A stretch of DNA of 64,000 bases from Ogataea parapolymorpha DL-1 (Eukaryota > Ascomycota > Pichiomycetes > Pichiales > Pichiaceae), in assembly GCF_000187245.1 (NCBI RefSeq), contig NC_027866.1:426411-490410 (forward strand). Reading direction: 5' to 3'. Below are positions 37,289 through 45,782 of the stretch, in pieces. The position numbers were made by a program, and so were the translations under genes. The first letter of the stretch is position 1. Each line of letters begins with the position of its first letter. The notes under the pieces are model-generated. The model was not told where the DNA came from. It did no database searches and saw nothing but the letters and a program-made list of their open reading frames with translations.

Positions 37289-37293
37289 TCAAC

Positions 37294-38271
37294 ATGAGCT
37301 CAGACAACCTTCCGTGGGTGGAAAAGTACCGCCCAGCGAAGCTGGACGACGTGTATGGCCAGAAAGATGTTGTGCAGACGGTGCGCAAGTTTGCGAAGGA
37401 AGGGCGGATTCCCCACCTGCTGTTCTACGGTCCTCCCGGTACAGGCAAAACGTCCACCATCATCGCATTGGCCCGCGAGCTGTACGGGAAAAACTACAGA
37501 AACATGGTTCTCGAGCTAAATGCGTCGGACGACCGAGGAATCGACGTGGTGCGCGACCAGATCAAGAACTTTGCCAGCACTAGACAGATTTTCAACAGCG
37601 GATTCAAGCTGATCATTCTGGACGAGGCCGACGCGATGTCGAACGCGGCGCAGAATGCTCTGCGGCGGGTTATTGAGAAGTACACCAAGAACACGCGGTT
37701 CTGCATTCTAGCGAATTACTCGCACAAATTGAACCCTGCTCTTCTTTCACGGTGCACGCGGTTCAGGTTCTCGCCGCTGGCCGATTCGGCGCTACAGGAC
37801 CGTGTGGACTACGTTATCAAGGCTGAAGGCCTGAAAATTGCTTCCGATGCGCGCCAGAGCCTTCTGGAGCTGAGCGAAGGCGACATGAGACGGGCACTCA
37901 ACGTTTTGCAAGCGTGTGCTACCGCGGTCGAATCTGGCGAAGAGATCACCCAGGACATGGTGTACGAGTGTGTGGGTGCTCCGAGACCGCAGTCTGTGAT
38001 GACGGTGCTTGATGCGATCATGTCGAACGACTGGACGGACGCCTATGCCACGATGACCAAAATCCGCAAGACAGAGGGGCTTGCTTTGGTGGACCTGATG
38101 AGCGGCTTTGTGAGCGTGCTGGACAAGTACGAGCTCAAACCAAGGACGCGGATGGCTGTTTTGCAGGGCTTGGGTGACATTGAGTACAGCATAAGCAAGG
38201 GTGGCAGCGATAAGATTCAGTGCACAGCCGTGATTGGTGTGATAAAAAATGCATTGGAAAATGAGAATTAG
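37294..38271 (+). CDS. RFC3: Replication factor C subunit 3 (clamp loader)
   Basis: A 325-residue AAA+ ATPase of the RFC complex that loads PCNA at primer-template junctions in the nucleus. The sequence NLPWVEKYRPAKLDDVYGQ, Walker A GPPGTGKT, Walker B LIILDEADAM, the SRC motif (ALLSRCTRFRF, arginine finger) and ELNASDDRGIDVVRDQIKNFASTRQIF match yeast Rfc3 (340 aa) more closely than Rfc2 or Rfc4. The C-terminal collar contains LADIEYSISKGG-like LGDIEYSISKGGSDKIQ. All ATPase residues are intact. Its stop is only 31 bp before the next start codon. Confidence 0.96.
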   Translation: MSSDNLPWVEKYRPAKLDDVYGQKDVVQTVRKFAKEGRIPHLLFYGPPGTGKTSTIIALARELYGKNYRNMVLELNASDDRGIDVVRDQIKNFASTRQIFNSGFKLIILDEADAMSNAAQNALRRVIEKYTKNTRFCILANYSHKLNPALLSRCTRFRFSPLADSALQDRVDYVIKAEGLKIASDARQSLLELSEGDMRRALNVLQACATAVESGEEITQDMVYECVGAPRPQSVMTVLDAIMSNDWTDAYATMTKIRKTEGLALVDLMSGFVSVLDKYELKPRTRMAVLQGLGDIEYSISKGGSDKIQCTAVIGVIKNALENEN

Positions 38272-38302
38272 TGGAAAAAAAAAAAGATAAGAAATAGCCT
38301 AG

Positions 38303-39382
38303 ATGAAAGAACGGATTGTTGTGATTGGAGCGGGCGTTATTGGGCTGACGACGGCGTTGGAGCTTTCTCGGCGCGGGTATTTGGTTTCCATAGTGGCCAA
38401 GGAGCTGCCTGGAGACGAGGCCAGGTTCTACACGAGTCCGTACGCGGGGGCGTTTTTCTACCACCTGGACTCGCTGGCCAGCAAAGGCTGGCTGGCGCAA
38501 TTGCAGGACATTGCGTCGTACTACGAGTTTCTGCGTGTTGCCCAGGAGCCCGGCTCCGGCGTTGCTGAACGCGTGGCCGAGGTGTACGTGCCGCGGATAT
38601 CGATGATGGAGACAGGCTACGACGGGCCGTGGTTCAAAGACGTGGTGAGAAATTACGAGGTGATTGATCCCAGAGAGTATCCGGCGGGCGCGGCCGGTGA
38701 CGACATTGTTTTTGCGTTCAGATACACGGGATTCACCATCAATCCGGTGCAGTATCTGCATTATTTGCTGTATCGGTGTGCTCAGAGCGGTATTAACTAT
38801 GTCAGACGTACGGTGGGCAGTCTGGAGGAGGCCAAGACGCTGTTTCTTGACGGGGACGATTTTGTCGAGGCCGATTTAGTGGTTAATTGCGCAGGGATCC
38901 ACGGTTTTGACCTCAACACCAAGGATAAGGAGAACCGGCTCCCTGTCAAGGGCCAGACGCTGCTGGTGGAGAACGTGGCACGCAAGCTGATAATTGTTGA
39001 GGCAATGGATGCGGCGCATGCTACAGAGTCGCTTTATGTTGTTCCGCGGGCCGGCTACGGGACACTGTTGACAGGGACGTATCTGTACCACGATGATTCG
39101 GTGGATGTCGATGCGGGATTGACCCAGCGAATAAAGGAAAGAGCACTAAGATATGCGCCGGAACTTGTGGACTCGGACTTTATGAAAAACCCTGGTCAAT
39201 TGGTTGAAGTGCGCCAGTTTGTTGGGATCCGGCCGGGCAGAGAGGGCGGAGTCAACGTTTCGCGAGACGGCTGGCGGATCCACAACTACGGCTCGGCGCA
39301 CTCCGGCTATCAGAACTCCTACGGGCTGGCCAATCGGGTTGCCCGTTTGGTGCAGGAGCGGGCACTGAAAAGCAGGTTGTAA
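38303..39382 (+). CDS. D-amino-acid oxidase, peroxisomal (C-terminal SRL)
   Basis: A 359-residue FAD enzyme of the DAO family that oxidatively deaminates D-amino acids, giving an oxo acid, ammonia and H2O2. It begins with the dinucleotide-binding RIVVIGAGVIGLTTALELSRRG. The DAO signatures are DLVVNCAGIHG and the C-terminal HNYGSAHSGYQNSYGLA block, which corresponds to the family's HNYGHGGSG(Y/F)xxS(Y/W)G region. The last residues, KSRL, are a peroxisomal PTS1-type signal. Substrate specificity (neutral D-amino acids or D-aspartate) cannot be assigned by eye. The family is well known in methylotrophic yeasts using D-amino acids as nitrogen or carbon source. Confidence 0.92.
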   Translation: MKERIVVIGAGVIGLTTALELSRRGYLVSIVAKELPGDEARFYTSPYAGAFFYHLDSLASKGWLAQLQDIASYYEFLRVAQEPGSGVAERVAEVYVPRISMMETGYDGPWFKDVVRNYEVIDPREYPAGAAGDDIVFAFRYTGFTINPVQYLHYLLYRCAQSGINYVRRTVGSLEEAKTLFLDGDDFVEADLVVNCAGIHGFDLNTKDKENRLPVKGQTLLVENVARKLIIVEAMDAAHATESLYVVPRAGYGTLLTGTYLYHDDSVDVDAGLTQRIKERALRYAPELVDSDFMKNPGQLVEVRQFVGIRPGREGGVNVSRDGWRIHNYGSAHSGYQNSYGLANRVARLVQERALKSRL

Positions 39383-39974
39383 GGAAGATAAATGCTAGAT
39401 ACTCAAGTCAGATACTGTCGTTGAAAATAGTCGGATTATTAGCTTTTCTAGTCTGCGACTGGTCACGATGGCTTTATTGAGGAAAATGCGATTTACGGCA
39501 ATCTAGAATGAAAATGTCTCTAATAGCTAGATATGCTGGACATGCAGTCATGGCTGTACGCTCTGAGTAACAGATTACATCAATGGAATAATCGTTTGAC
39601 ATGTTTCGTCCCCGTCCACGTCGATCGACTCGACTGGCGCACGTGCCCCAGATATTGTTCGCCGCAGGACGACATAATTATAGCCCCGTGCGAAATTTCC
39701 ATGCTCGTGCGGCTTAACACGTGGGGTGGGTGGTCACAAGACCATCCACGTCGAGAGGCCGCTCTCCCAGCGTAGCCAATCTGTCTACACCTCCAGCTCC
39801 GTAGTCCACTTCCTCGTAGCACGTGTATCGTCTTCTCCGGTCTCAATTGTACGTTCTGTGCCCTATAAAATTGCCAGCTTCGTCCTCTCTGGCCGTTTAG
39901 TTGGTCCATGCATACAACGCTAATTAATTTGCCTCCATCACAAATATTCTTACTACAATTCGTTTCCGACAAAC
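39383..39974. other. 592-bp intergenic region, promoter of the bHLH gene
   Basis: No gene is supported here. It contains three CACGTG E-boxes (separate entry) and a TATA-like CTATAAAA at 39863-39870, about 105 bp upstream of the bHLH ATG. Confidence 0.6.
39640..39825. promoter_or_regulatory. Cluster of three CACGTG E-boxes upstream of a bHLH gene
   Basis: CACGTG occurs at 39640, 39718 and 39820, within 186 bp and about 150-335 bp upstream of the start of a bHLH transcription factor gene. CACGTG is the canonical bHLH target, so autoregulation is a plain hypothesis. Chance expectation in 600 bp is about 0.15. Confidence 0.5.
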
Positions 39975-41144
39975 ATGGACGCCAACAGTTCTGGTCGAAG
40001 CACCGACTCCAGCACCTCGGCCGCTGAAACAGCCATCCTGCCCCCACCACCAATATTCAAGCCAACGTTTGTCCAGATGCAAAGAAGCAGCTCCTCGTGC
40101 AACATCTCGCCAACAGGGTCTGCTAGCACGTCTCCAAAGATGGGCAGTTCCAGCAACTCCAGCTACCTGACGTCGTCGTTTGTTTCGAACGATGAATACA
40201 AGAACCGGCTGATTCGCCAATCGCCGTCGATCTCGCCTATGATGTACGCTATCGACGTCCCGTCGCCAGGACCAACCAGCCCGGCGCAGAGCAGCAGCAG
40301 AAAACGGCGCAAGTCCTCGGTGACCAGCAAAGAGGACATGGAGCGCAAGAAGAAAGAGCTGAAGAACCAGCATTCGATAATCGAGAAGAAGCGGCGCATC
40401 AAGATGAACAGGGAGTTCGAGGCACTCAAGTTCCTGGTGCCTGCGTGTCGACTCAACATTCTGAGTGGTCTCAACGAGAACAACTTCGACAACTCAAACA
40501 TGATGCACAAGCTAACGATTTTGCAGAGCACGGTGGAATACATCAAATATCTTCATCTTGTGGTCAAGCTGTTGAAGCTTCAGATGCTCACGCCAGCAAG
40601 CACGCGCTCGTACTTCCAAAAATGGCTTGCGAAAAACGACAACCTCAAGTTCGTGGACTTCGATCTCGACCTGCAGTCTTATAGAAAGATAGACAACGAC
40701 TTCAGCTTCGAGGACGCGTTTATGCGGGTATGGAGAAACAACGGTGATATGCCGTTTGAGGACCTCGACGCGGTTTCAAGGGAGATAGAAAATCTGCTCA
40801 CTCAGGACAGTGACGGCAACGAAGCTCCGGCCGATTTGCCAGACATAAGAAATTTATCAGATCAGCTACCGACACAGCTGCCCAGCCCAATTATTACTCC
40901 CGACATCAGCCGCAATTCCAGACTGCCTTCGTCCGTTCGGCATTTTTCCTCGATCTCGACATCAGAACGTAGCCAAGTCTCGTCGAACACTAAATTCAAG
41001 CTACCGTTGCCAGCAATCGTGGACGAGAAGGTGGCTAATATGGCAAGGACTGGGGACGAGATGGGAGAGATAAATGCATCGAAAGTGTTGATGCTTTTGA
41101 AGAGCGATGAAAAACGAACAAGTATTGAGAGTTTACTGAATTAA
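39975..41144 (+). CDS. Basic helix-loop-helix transcription factor
   Basis: A 389-residue protein. The N-terminal 110 residues are Ser/Pro-rich and disordered, followed by a basic nuclear-localisation-like SSRKRRKSS. The bHLH domain (about residues 125-200) has KNQHSIIEKKRRIKMNREFEA as basic region and helix 1, with the H-E-R(K) pattern that contacts E-box DNA, then a long loop and helix 2 KLTILQSTVEYIKYLHLVVKLL. A C-terminal acidic region follows. I cannot assign it confidently to INO2/INO4, PHO4, RTG or TYE7, because the basic region is distinct from each. The promoter carries three E-boxes. Confidence 0.85.
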   Translation: MDANSSGRSTDSSTSAAETAILPPPPIFKPTFVQMQRSSSSCNISPTGSASTSPKMGSSSNSSYLTSSFVSNDEYKNRLIRQSPSISPMMYAIDVPSPGPTSPAQSSSRKRRKSSVTSKEDMERKKKELKNQHSIIEKKRRIKMNREFEALKFLVPACRLNILSGLNENNFDNSNMMHKLTILQSTVEYIKYLHLVVKLLKLQMLTPASTRSYFQKWLAKNDNLKFVDFDLDLQSYRKIDNDFSFEDAFMRVWRNNGDMPFEDLDAVSREIENLLTQDSDGNEAPADLPDIRNLSDQLPTQLPSPIITPDISRNSRLPSSVRHFSSISTSERSQVSSNTKFKLPLPAIVDEKVANMARTGDEMGEINASKVLMLLKSDEKRTSIESLLN

Positions 41145-41357
41145 AGCTAGGAATTTAATAGTGCGTGAAATTAAATAATGGAATTAAATTATTGTGGTTT
41201 GAGTATATGAGTGAAGGCTGCTTTTGGAAAAGCTTTTCATCGTGCAGTACCAAAGTGGTTTTATAGCGAGGTCTCTGTCTGATTACCTGCAATTGATCGC
41301 TAGCCATTTTGTTATGTCTCGATCAGATAGTGCAGACCCGCCAAGAACACAACAATT

Positions 41358-41431
41358 GGTTGCGTGGTCTAGTTGGTTATGGCATCTGCTTAACACGCAG
41401 AGGGTCCCCAGTTCGATCCTGGGCGCGATCA
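41358..41431 (+). tRNA. tRNA-Val (anticodon AAC), copy 1
   Basis: 74 nt, intronless. The acceptor stem GGTTGCG pairs with CGCGATC, including wobbles, with discriminator A. The A box is TGGTCTAGTTGG and the B box is GTTCGATCC. The anticodon arm CTGCTTAACACGCAG reads AAC, which decodes GTT/GTC after A34-to-inosine editing. The sequence is very close to yeast tRNA-Val(AAC). It is followed by a TTTTT terminator. Confidence 0.96.
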
Positions 41432-41499
41432 TTTTTAGCTGTTCAGGCGCTTTTTCTGTGAACACATTGGCGGAGACCATCAAAATCTGTCATCCAATC

Positions 41500-41573
41500 G
41501 GTTGCGTGGTCTAGTTGGTTATGGCATCTGCTTAACACGCAGAGGGTCCCCAGTTCGATCCTGGGCGCGATCA
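41500..41573 (+). tRNA. tRNA-Val (anticodon AAC), copy 2
   Basis: Identical in sequence to the copy at 41358-41431, on the same strand and offset by 142 bp. It ends in the same ATC-A and is followed by ATATTTTTAG and a longer T run, a Pol III terminator. The spacer between the copies is unlike either tRNA. Confidence 0.96.
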
Positions 41574-41805
41574 TATTTTTAGCTTTTTTTATTAGCTCTT
41601 TGTTCAGTTCGCGGAGCCAGAATTCACACCAGTAGCATAATGGTTTGGGTAGCCCAAGCAAAGATGGGTGTTTGGCGACTGTAATCTTAACTTTTAACCG
41701 TATCCATGGAACTCATTTGCCGGAAGCACAGTTATATCCCATTTATCACAGAATAACCCATCAAATAATGAAATCTATCACTCATTACATCCTATTATAC
41801 ATTTA

Positions 41806-43845
41806 TTAGTCTTTGTGAGGCAGCGCAGCAATTCCAAAACCGCGTTTCTCAAAGCCAACCGGCTTTCTGAACGCACCTGGTTTGCGCAGTCCGCCCACAG
41901 AATCTGAGGCAGGGGTCTTTGACACAATCGACCGCACAGTAGGGGTGCCGGGCTTGGGCTCTGCTGACGGCCGCTGGTAATGCGGGGCCCGCGGCTGGTG
42001 CGACGCTGTTGCCGGGCGCACGTGCGAGGGCTCGTGGTGTTCTGCAGTAGGTCTGGCGAATTTGGATAAATGGTCTGGCAGATTGATGAGATCCGGGTCT
42101 ATTTTCACTTTTTTCGTGTCCCCATGCTGTTTGGGCTCGGCGGCGTGTTTTGGTGCTGGATCCATAACTTTGAAACTGAGCGTTCCCGACTGGGAAGCGG
42201 GCCCGTTGAGCTGGTTATTGAGCGAATTAACCAGAGAGCTCACTATTGACGGCACAAGATTCTCGCTGAGCGACTTGTTGGAAACAACGTACGCGGCAGC
42301 CAATGAGGTGGCCAGCACAGAGACGGTGGCTAGCTTGTCGTCGCTCGGCATGGCTCCACAGAGAGCCTGGTATAAGGCGTGGATATTGGCGGACACCTGG
42401 GGATCGGCAAGGAGAGCGGCCACAGACTCGGAACGGTGATCAAGGTCGTTGGAGTGGACAAGAGGCGCGTCGGAACCGTTTTTCTCGAGCCGTTTCCGCT
42501 TGCGACGCTCAAACTCCTCTGCTATCCATTTTTTCTTGATTTCTTCGTCTCCCGGGTTGGTGAAGATCTGGCCGGCTCGCTTGATGACGCGCGCGCGCAA
42601 ATCGTTGTCTCTATTCCGCTCGATATTTATAACTCGCCATCTCTTCTTGCGTTCTCTATTTTCGATCCGGATACGCTCTTTGTCGTCGAGCTTGGGCGAT
42701 TCCTGCTTGTCGCTGTTGTTTGGAGCGGTCTTGGTGAGCGATTGGCTGCTGCGCAAAGTGTCAACTGCCGAAGACACGCCGGCACGGATCGACTCGAGCT
42801 GCGGTGGCGATATTTGCTCTGCGATCTGTAGGGTGTCGAGATTGGCAAGATTAAGACTCGAGAGAATGGTGCGTAGAAACGAGCCTTCCGATTTTTTCGC
42901 GTACGACTGGGGCGGCGGCGAGGTCTGGGACGGCGTGCGCGAGATCTGCTTTGCGTAGTCGTGTAGCATTTTCTCGCGCTGTGCGGCCAGCGGGTCGGCA
43001 ACCGATTGGGACTTATCGTCTGGCCGCTGGAATTTCTGGAACTGCTCCAGAACAGACGCCTTGTCGCCGCTCTTCACAGGGCCAGGAATCGACGTCGGCG
43101 GCGTCGGCACCGTAAACTGTAGGACGCTCGCGGGCAGCGGCTCCGCAGCGCTCTTCTGCGTTTGCTGCTTCTCCTGCTCCAGCCGCTGCCGCAGCTCGCG
43201 GTCGCGCTGTTGCTGCGCCAGCAGAGCCCGTGCCTGCTGCTGCAACCGCTGCTGCACAGCCAGGTTGATCTGGCTGCGCTTGCTTTTGGCCGTCTGTTTC
43301 TTCTTGAGCTTTTCGGCCGGCTCTGCGTCGTTCAGCGACGAAATCAAATGCTCTGGGTTCTCCATCGCCATCTCCATCGCCTTCTCCATCATTTTGGTCC
43401 ATTGGAACTGTTCCAGGTCTGTCTCTGTGTGTTTTTTGGCCGCATTTTTGTCCGGGAACAAGTTCGTGTCTACCACGGTCTGCACCATCTCGGCGAGGGC
43501 CGACTCGAGCTCCGGCTCGTTCGAGTCCAGCGGCAGCCCGAGCGATTCTAGCGACTCGAGCGGCGCCAGAGCCTCGACGCCGGAGTCTGCGTGCTCGGCG
43601 GGCTTGACGTGGTCAATTGCCTCGGCAATGGCCTGTGTGAGCTCGTCGTCCGGCTTACCGTCGTCTGCGGACTCGTCGAGGGCCTGAATCGCACTGTTGA
43701 TCTCGGTGAATAACTGTTTGTCCTTGTCTGCGTGCAGGGCGTCCTCAATGGCCTGGCGCAGCTGGTTATCGTCAAAAATCTCATTTTCATCGAAGTGATA
43801 CGCGTCGCCCGGCTTGTTTTCGGAGGGCGGGATGCTGTCGGGCAT
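41806..43845 (-). CDS. SPP41-like DUF3020-domain protein
   Basis: A 679-residue, mostly disordered protein. N-terminal acidic repeats carry LRQAIEDAL and LTQAIAEAI modules, followed by a long Gln/Arg-rich coiled coil (QQRLQQQARALLAQQQRDRELRQRL). A conserved basic block is ERIRIENRERKKRWRVINIERNRDNDLRARVIKRA (written here in part: RERKKRWR...RNRDNDLR), which I take for the DUF3020 motif. S. cerevisiae Spp41, a negative regulator of PRP3/PRP4 splicing genes, has this architecture, so this is the likeliest counterpart. The promoter, 110 bp up, has an ACGCGTCGAT element. Confidence 0.6.
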   Translation of the reverse strand: MPDSIPPSENKPGDAYHFDENEIFDDNQLRQAIEDALHADKDKQLFTEINSAIQALDESADDGKPDDELTQAIAEAIDHVKPAEHADSGVEALAPLESLESLGLPLDSNEPELESALAEMVQTVVDTNLFPDKNAAKKHTETDLEQFQWTKMMEKAMEMAMENPEHLISSLNDAEPAEKLKKKQTAKSKRSQINLAVQQRLQQQARALLAQQQRDRELRQRLEQEKQQTQKSAAEPLPASVLQFTVPTPPTSIPGPVKSGDKASVLEQFQKFQRPDDKSQSVADPLAAQREKMLHDYAKQISRTPSQTSPPPQSYAKKSEGSFLRTILSSLNLANLDTLQIAEQISPPQLESIRAGVSSAVDTLRSSQSLTKTAPNNSDKQESPKLDDKERIRIENRERKKRWRVINIERNRDNDLRARVIKRAGQIFTNPGDEEIKKKWIAEEFERRKRKRLEKNGSDAPLVHSNDLDHRSESVAALLADPQVSANIHALYQALCGAMPSDDKLATVSVLATSLAAAYVVSNKSLSENLVPSIVSSLVNSLNNQLNGPASQSGTLSFKVMDPAPKHAAEPKQHGDTKKVKIDPDLINLPDHLSKFARPTAEHHEPSHVRPATASHQPRAPHYQRPSAEPKPGTPTVRSIVSKTPASDSVGGLRKPGAFRKPVGFEKRGFGIAALPHKD

Positions 43846-43958
43846 CCTGGTTATCTAATCAAGAAATCCGGGGTAATATTTCACAAAACACAGTCACACA
43901 AGACAGGTTCAAAAAATAAAAAAGTATAGAAAATTTTCGTCTACGGCAACACGCGGCG

Positions 43959-43968
43959 ACGCGTCGAT
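43959..43968. promoter_or_regulatory. ACGCGTCGAT element upstream of the SPP41-like gene
   Basis: The same 10-mer ACGCGTCGAT lies at 4014-4023 in the promoter between the unknown gene and NAM9. It contains the MCB core ACGCGT. Confidence 0.3.
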
Positions 43969-44004
43969 GTGTCAGGAATCAATTTACCATTCTTATTTAT
44001 TCAC

Positions 44005-45514
44005 CTAAGCATTATAAGTGGAGGCAGAAACGTTACCACCCTTACCGGTCCAGTTGATGTGGATGTAGTCGCCAACCTTTCTGTCCTCGGTGGCGTACTC
44101 CGGCAGGATCTTGAAGGTGTGTGCTCCAAAGTAGTCTCTCTGGGCCTGCAGCAGGTTAGCTGGCAGCTGCTTGGATCTGTAGCCGTCGTAGAAGGACAGG
44201 GCGGTCGAGAAGGCCGGCGTAGGAACACCGGCCTCGATGGCAACGCCAAGCGTCTTTCTCCATCCGGACTGGGCCTTGGCAATGGCCTTGTTGAAGAATG
44301 GGTGGAACAGCAGGTTCTCCAGGTCTGGGTTCTCTCTGTAGGCAGCGGTGATCTCTGCCAGGAAAACCGATCTGATGATGCATCCTCCTCTCCACATCAG
44401 AGCGATGGATGGGAAGTTGAGCTTCCAGTTGTATTCCTTAGCGGCCTCTCTGATCAGCATGAATCCTTGGGCGTACGAGATGATCTTGGAGGCGTACAGG
44501 GCCTGCTCGAGGTCGTCGATAAAGGCCTGCTTGTCAGTGATCTTTGGAGTGCTGGAAGGGCCGGCCAACAGGGTGCTTGCTCTACCTCTTTCCTCCTTCA
44601 AGGCAGACAGACATCTGGCAAACACGGCCTCGCCAATCAGGGTGACTGGCATGCCTAGGTCCAAGGCGTTGATGGCAGTCCACTTTCCGGTACCCTTTTG
44701 GCCGGCAGAGTCCAAGATCTTCTCGACCAATGGGGTGCCGTCGGTGTCGTTGTAGGCAAGAATGTCTCTGGTGATCTCGATCAGGAACGAGTCCAGAACG
44801 CCCTTGTTCCACTTGGCAAACACGTCGGAGATCTCCTTGTCGCTGAATCCGCCGACTCTCTTCATCAGGTCGTAAGCTTCGCAAATCAGCTGCATGTCTC
44901 CGTACTCGATACCGTTGTGGACCATCTTGACGTAATGGCCGGCTCCGGCGTCTCCAACCCAGTCGCAACATGGCTCGCCGTCGCTCTTGGCGGCAATCGA
45001 CTGGAAGATCTCCTTGATGTGTGGCCAAGCCTCTGGGGCTCCTCCCGGCATCAGGGAAGGACCGTAACGAGCGCCTTCCTCTCCTCCGGAGACTCCAGAA
45101 CCAACAAAGTAGATGCCCTTCTCCTTCAGCTCGGCGTATCTTCTGTTGGTGTCTGGGAAGTGCGAGTTACCACCGTCAATGATGATGTCTCCCTTCTCCA
45201 TGTGAGGCAGCAATTGGTTGATGAAATTGTCGACAGCATCGCCGGCCTTCACGAGCAAAATGACTCTTCTAGGTCTCTTGAGCTTGGCACACAGCTCCTC
45301 CACTGAGTGGGCGCCCAGAATTGACTTGCCCTTGGCCTCGTTGGCCAGGAAGTGATCCACCTTCGACACGGTTCTGTTGTAGGCAACAACAGTGAATCCG
45401 TGGTCTGCAGCATTGAGGATCAAGTTTTGGCCCATGACAGCCAGTCCGATCAGTCCGATATCACCTCTGGTGGTTAGAGCCGGGCAGTTTGCGTACTTAC
45501 TGAGCTTCAGTCAT
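44005..45514 (-). CDS. GND1: 6-phosphogluconate dehydrogenase, decarboxylating, one 34-nt intron
   Basis: Exons 45501-45514 and 44005-45466 give 491 residues (yeast Gnd1 is 489). Splicing yields [23 protein letters not shown], the NADP-binding GxAxMGxN start. The enzyme oxidises 6-phosphogluconate to ribulose 5-phosphate and CO2 with NADPH formation in the cytosolic pentose phosphate pathway. Signatures: [33 protein letters not shown], and [20 protein letters not shown] with the catalytic Lys and Glu. The C-terminal helical domain carries [10 protein letters not shown]. Without the intron the frame would begin at an internal Met within the Rossmann motif. Confidence 0.97.
45467..45500 (-). 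other. Spliceosomal intron of GND1, 34 nt
   Basis: Minus-strand GTAAGT, 23 nt before CTAAC (context CTCTAAC), then CACCAG. It interrupts a Gln codon (CA|A) after 14 coding bases. Splicing restores the Rossmann-fold N-terminus. Confidence 0.94.
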
Positions 45515-45782
45515 ATTTGCGTTGATTATTTAAACGTTAAGTTTTTAAAAAACTCCGTCACTCTCCATTTATATTTATTTGTTTGGGCCAGCAAGTTGGA
45601 CATTTCGGCCAGGCCACCGCGCAAAATGGCCGCTGAAAGTCCCCCTGCGGGATAAAAATTCTGGCGGACTATGCCGGAGTTTGTCAGCACTAGCCACGAC
45701 GGAGTACTCATGTCCAGCAGAGACGGTGCAGGGATGTGGGCATGTCAATTTTACACCCTGCTGTAATCTCCGTGGACTAAGC

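Larger units (their letters stand above)
35606..37293. other. 1.69-kb non-genic region with decayed coding-like fragments
   Basis: This is the largest gene-free stretch in a window whose usual gap is about 100 bp. It holds G-rich tandem hairpins (separate entry) and several protein-like but broken minus-strand frames: 35902-36117, 36362-36607 and 36762 to about 37105. The last shows coding-like text in two frames, joined by an apparent frameshift near 36910. No intact gene, tRNA or LTR pair is visible. It could be a relic of a lost gene or mobile element, or hold a chromosomal element such as a replication origin; this is undecided. Confidence 0.55.

Noticed and set aside
36118..37293. LTR retrotransposon
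   Set aside because: No paired LTRs, no protease, reverse transcriptase or integrase motifs, and no target-site duplication could be seen.
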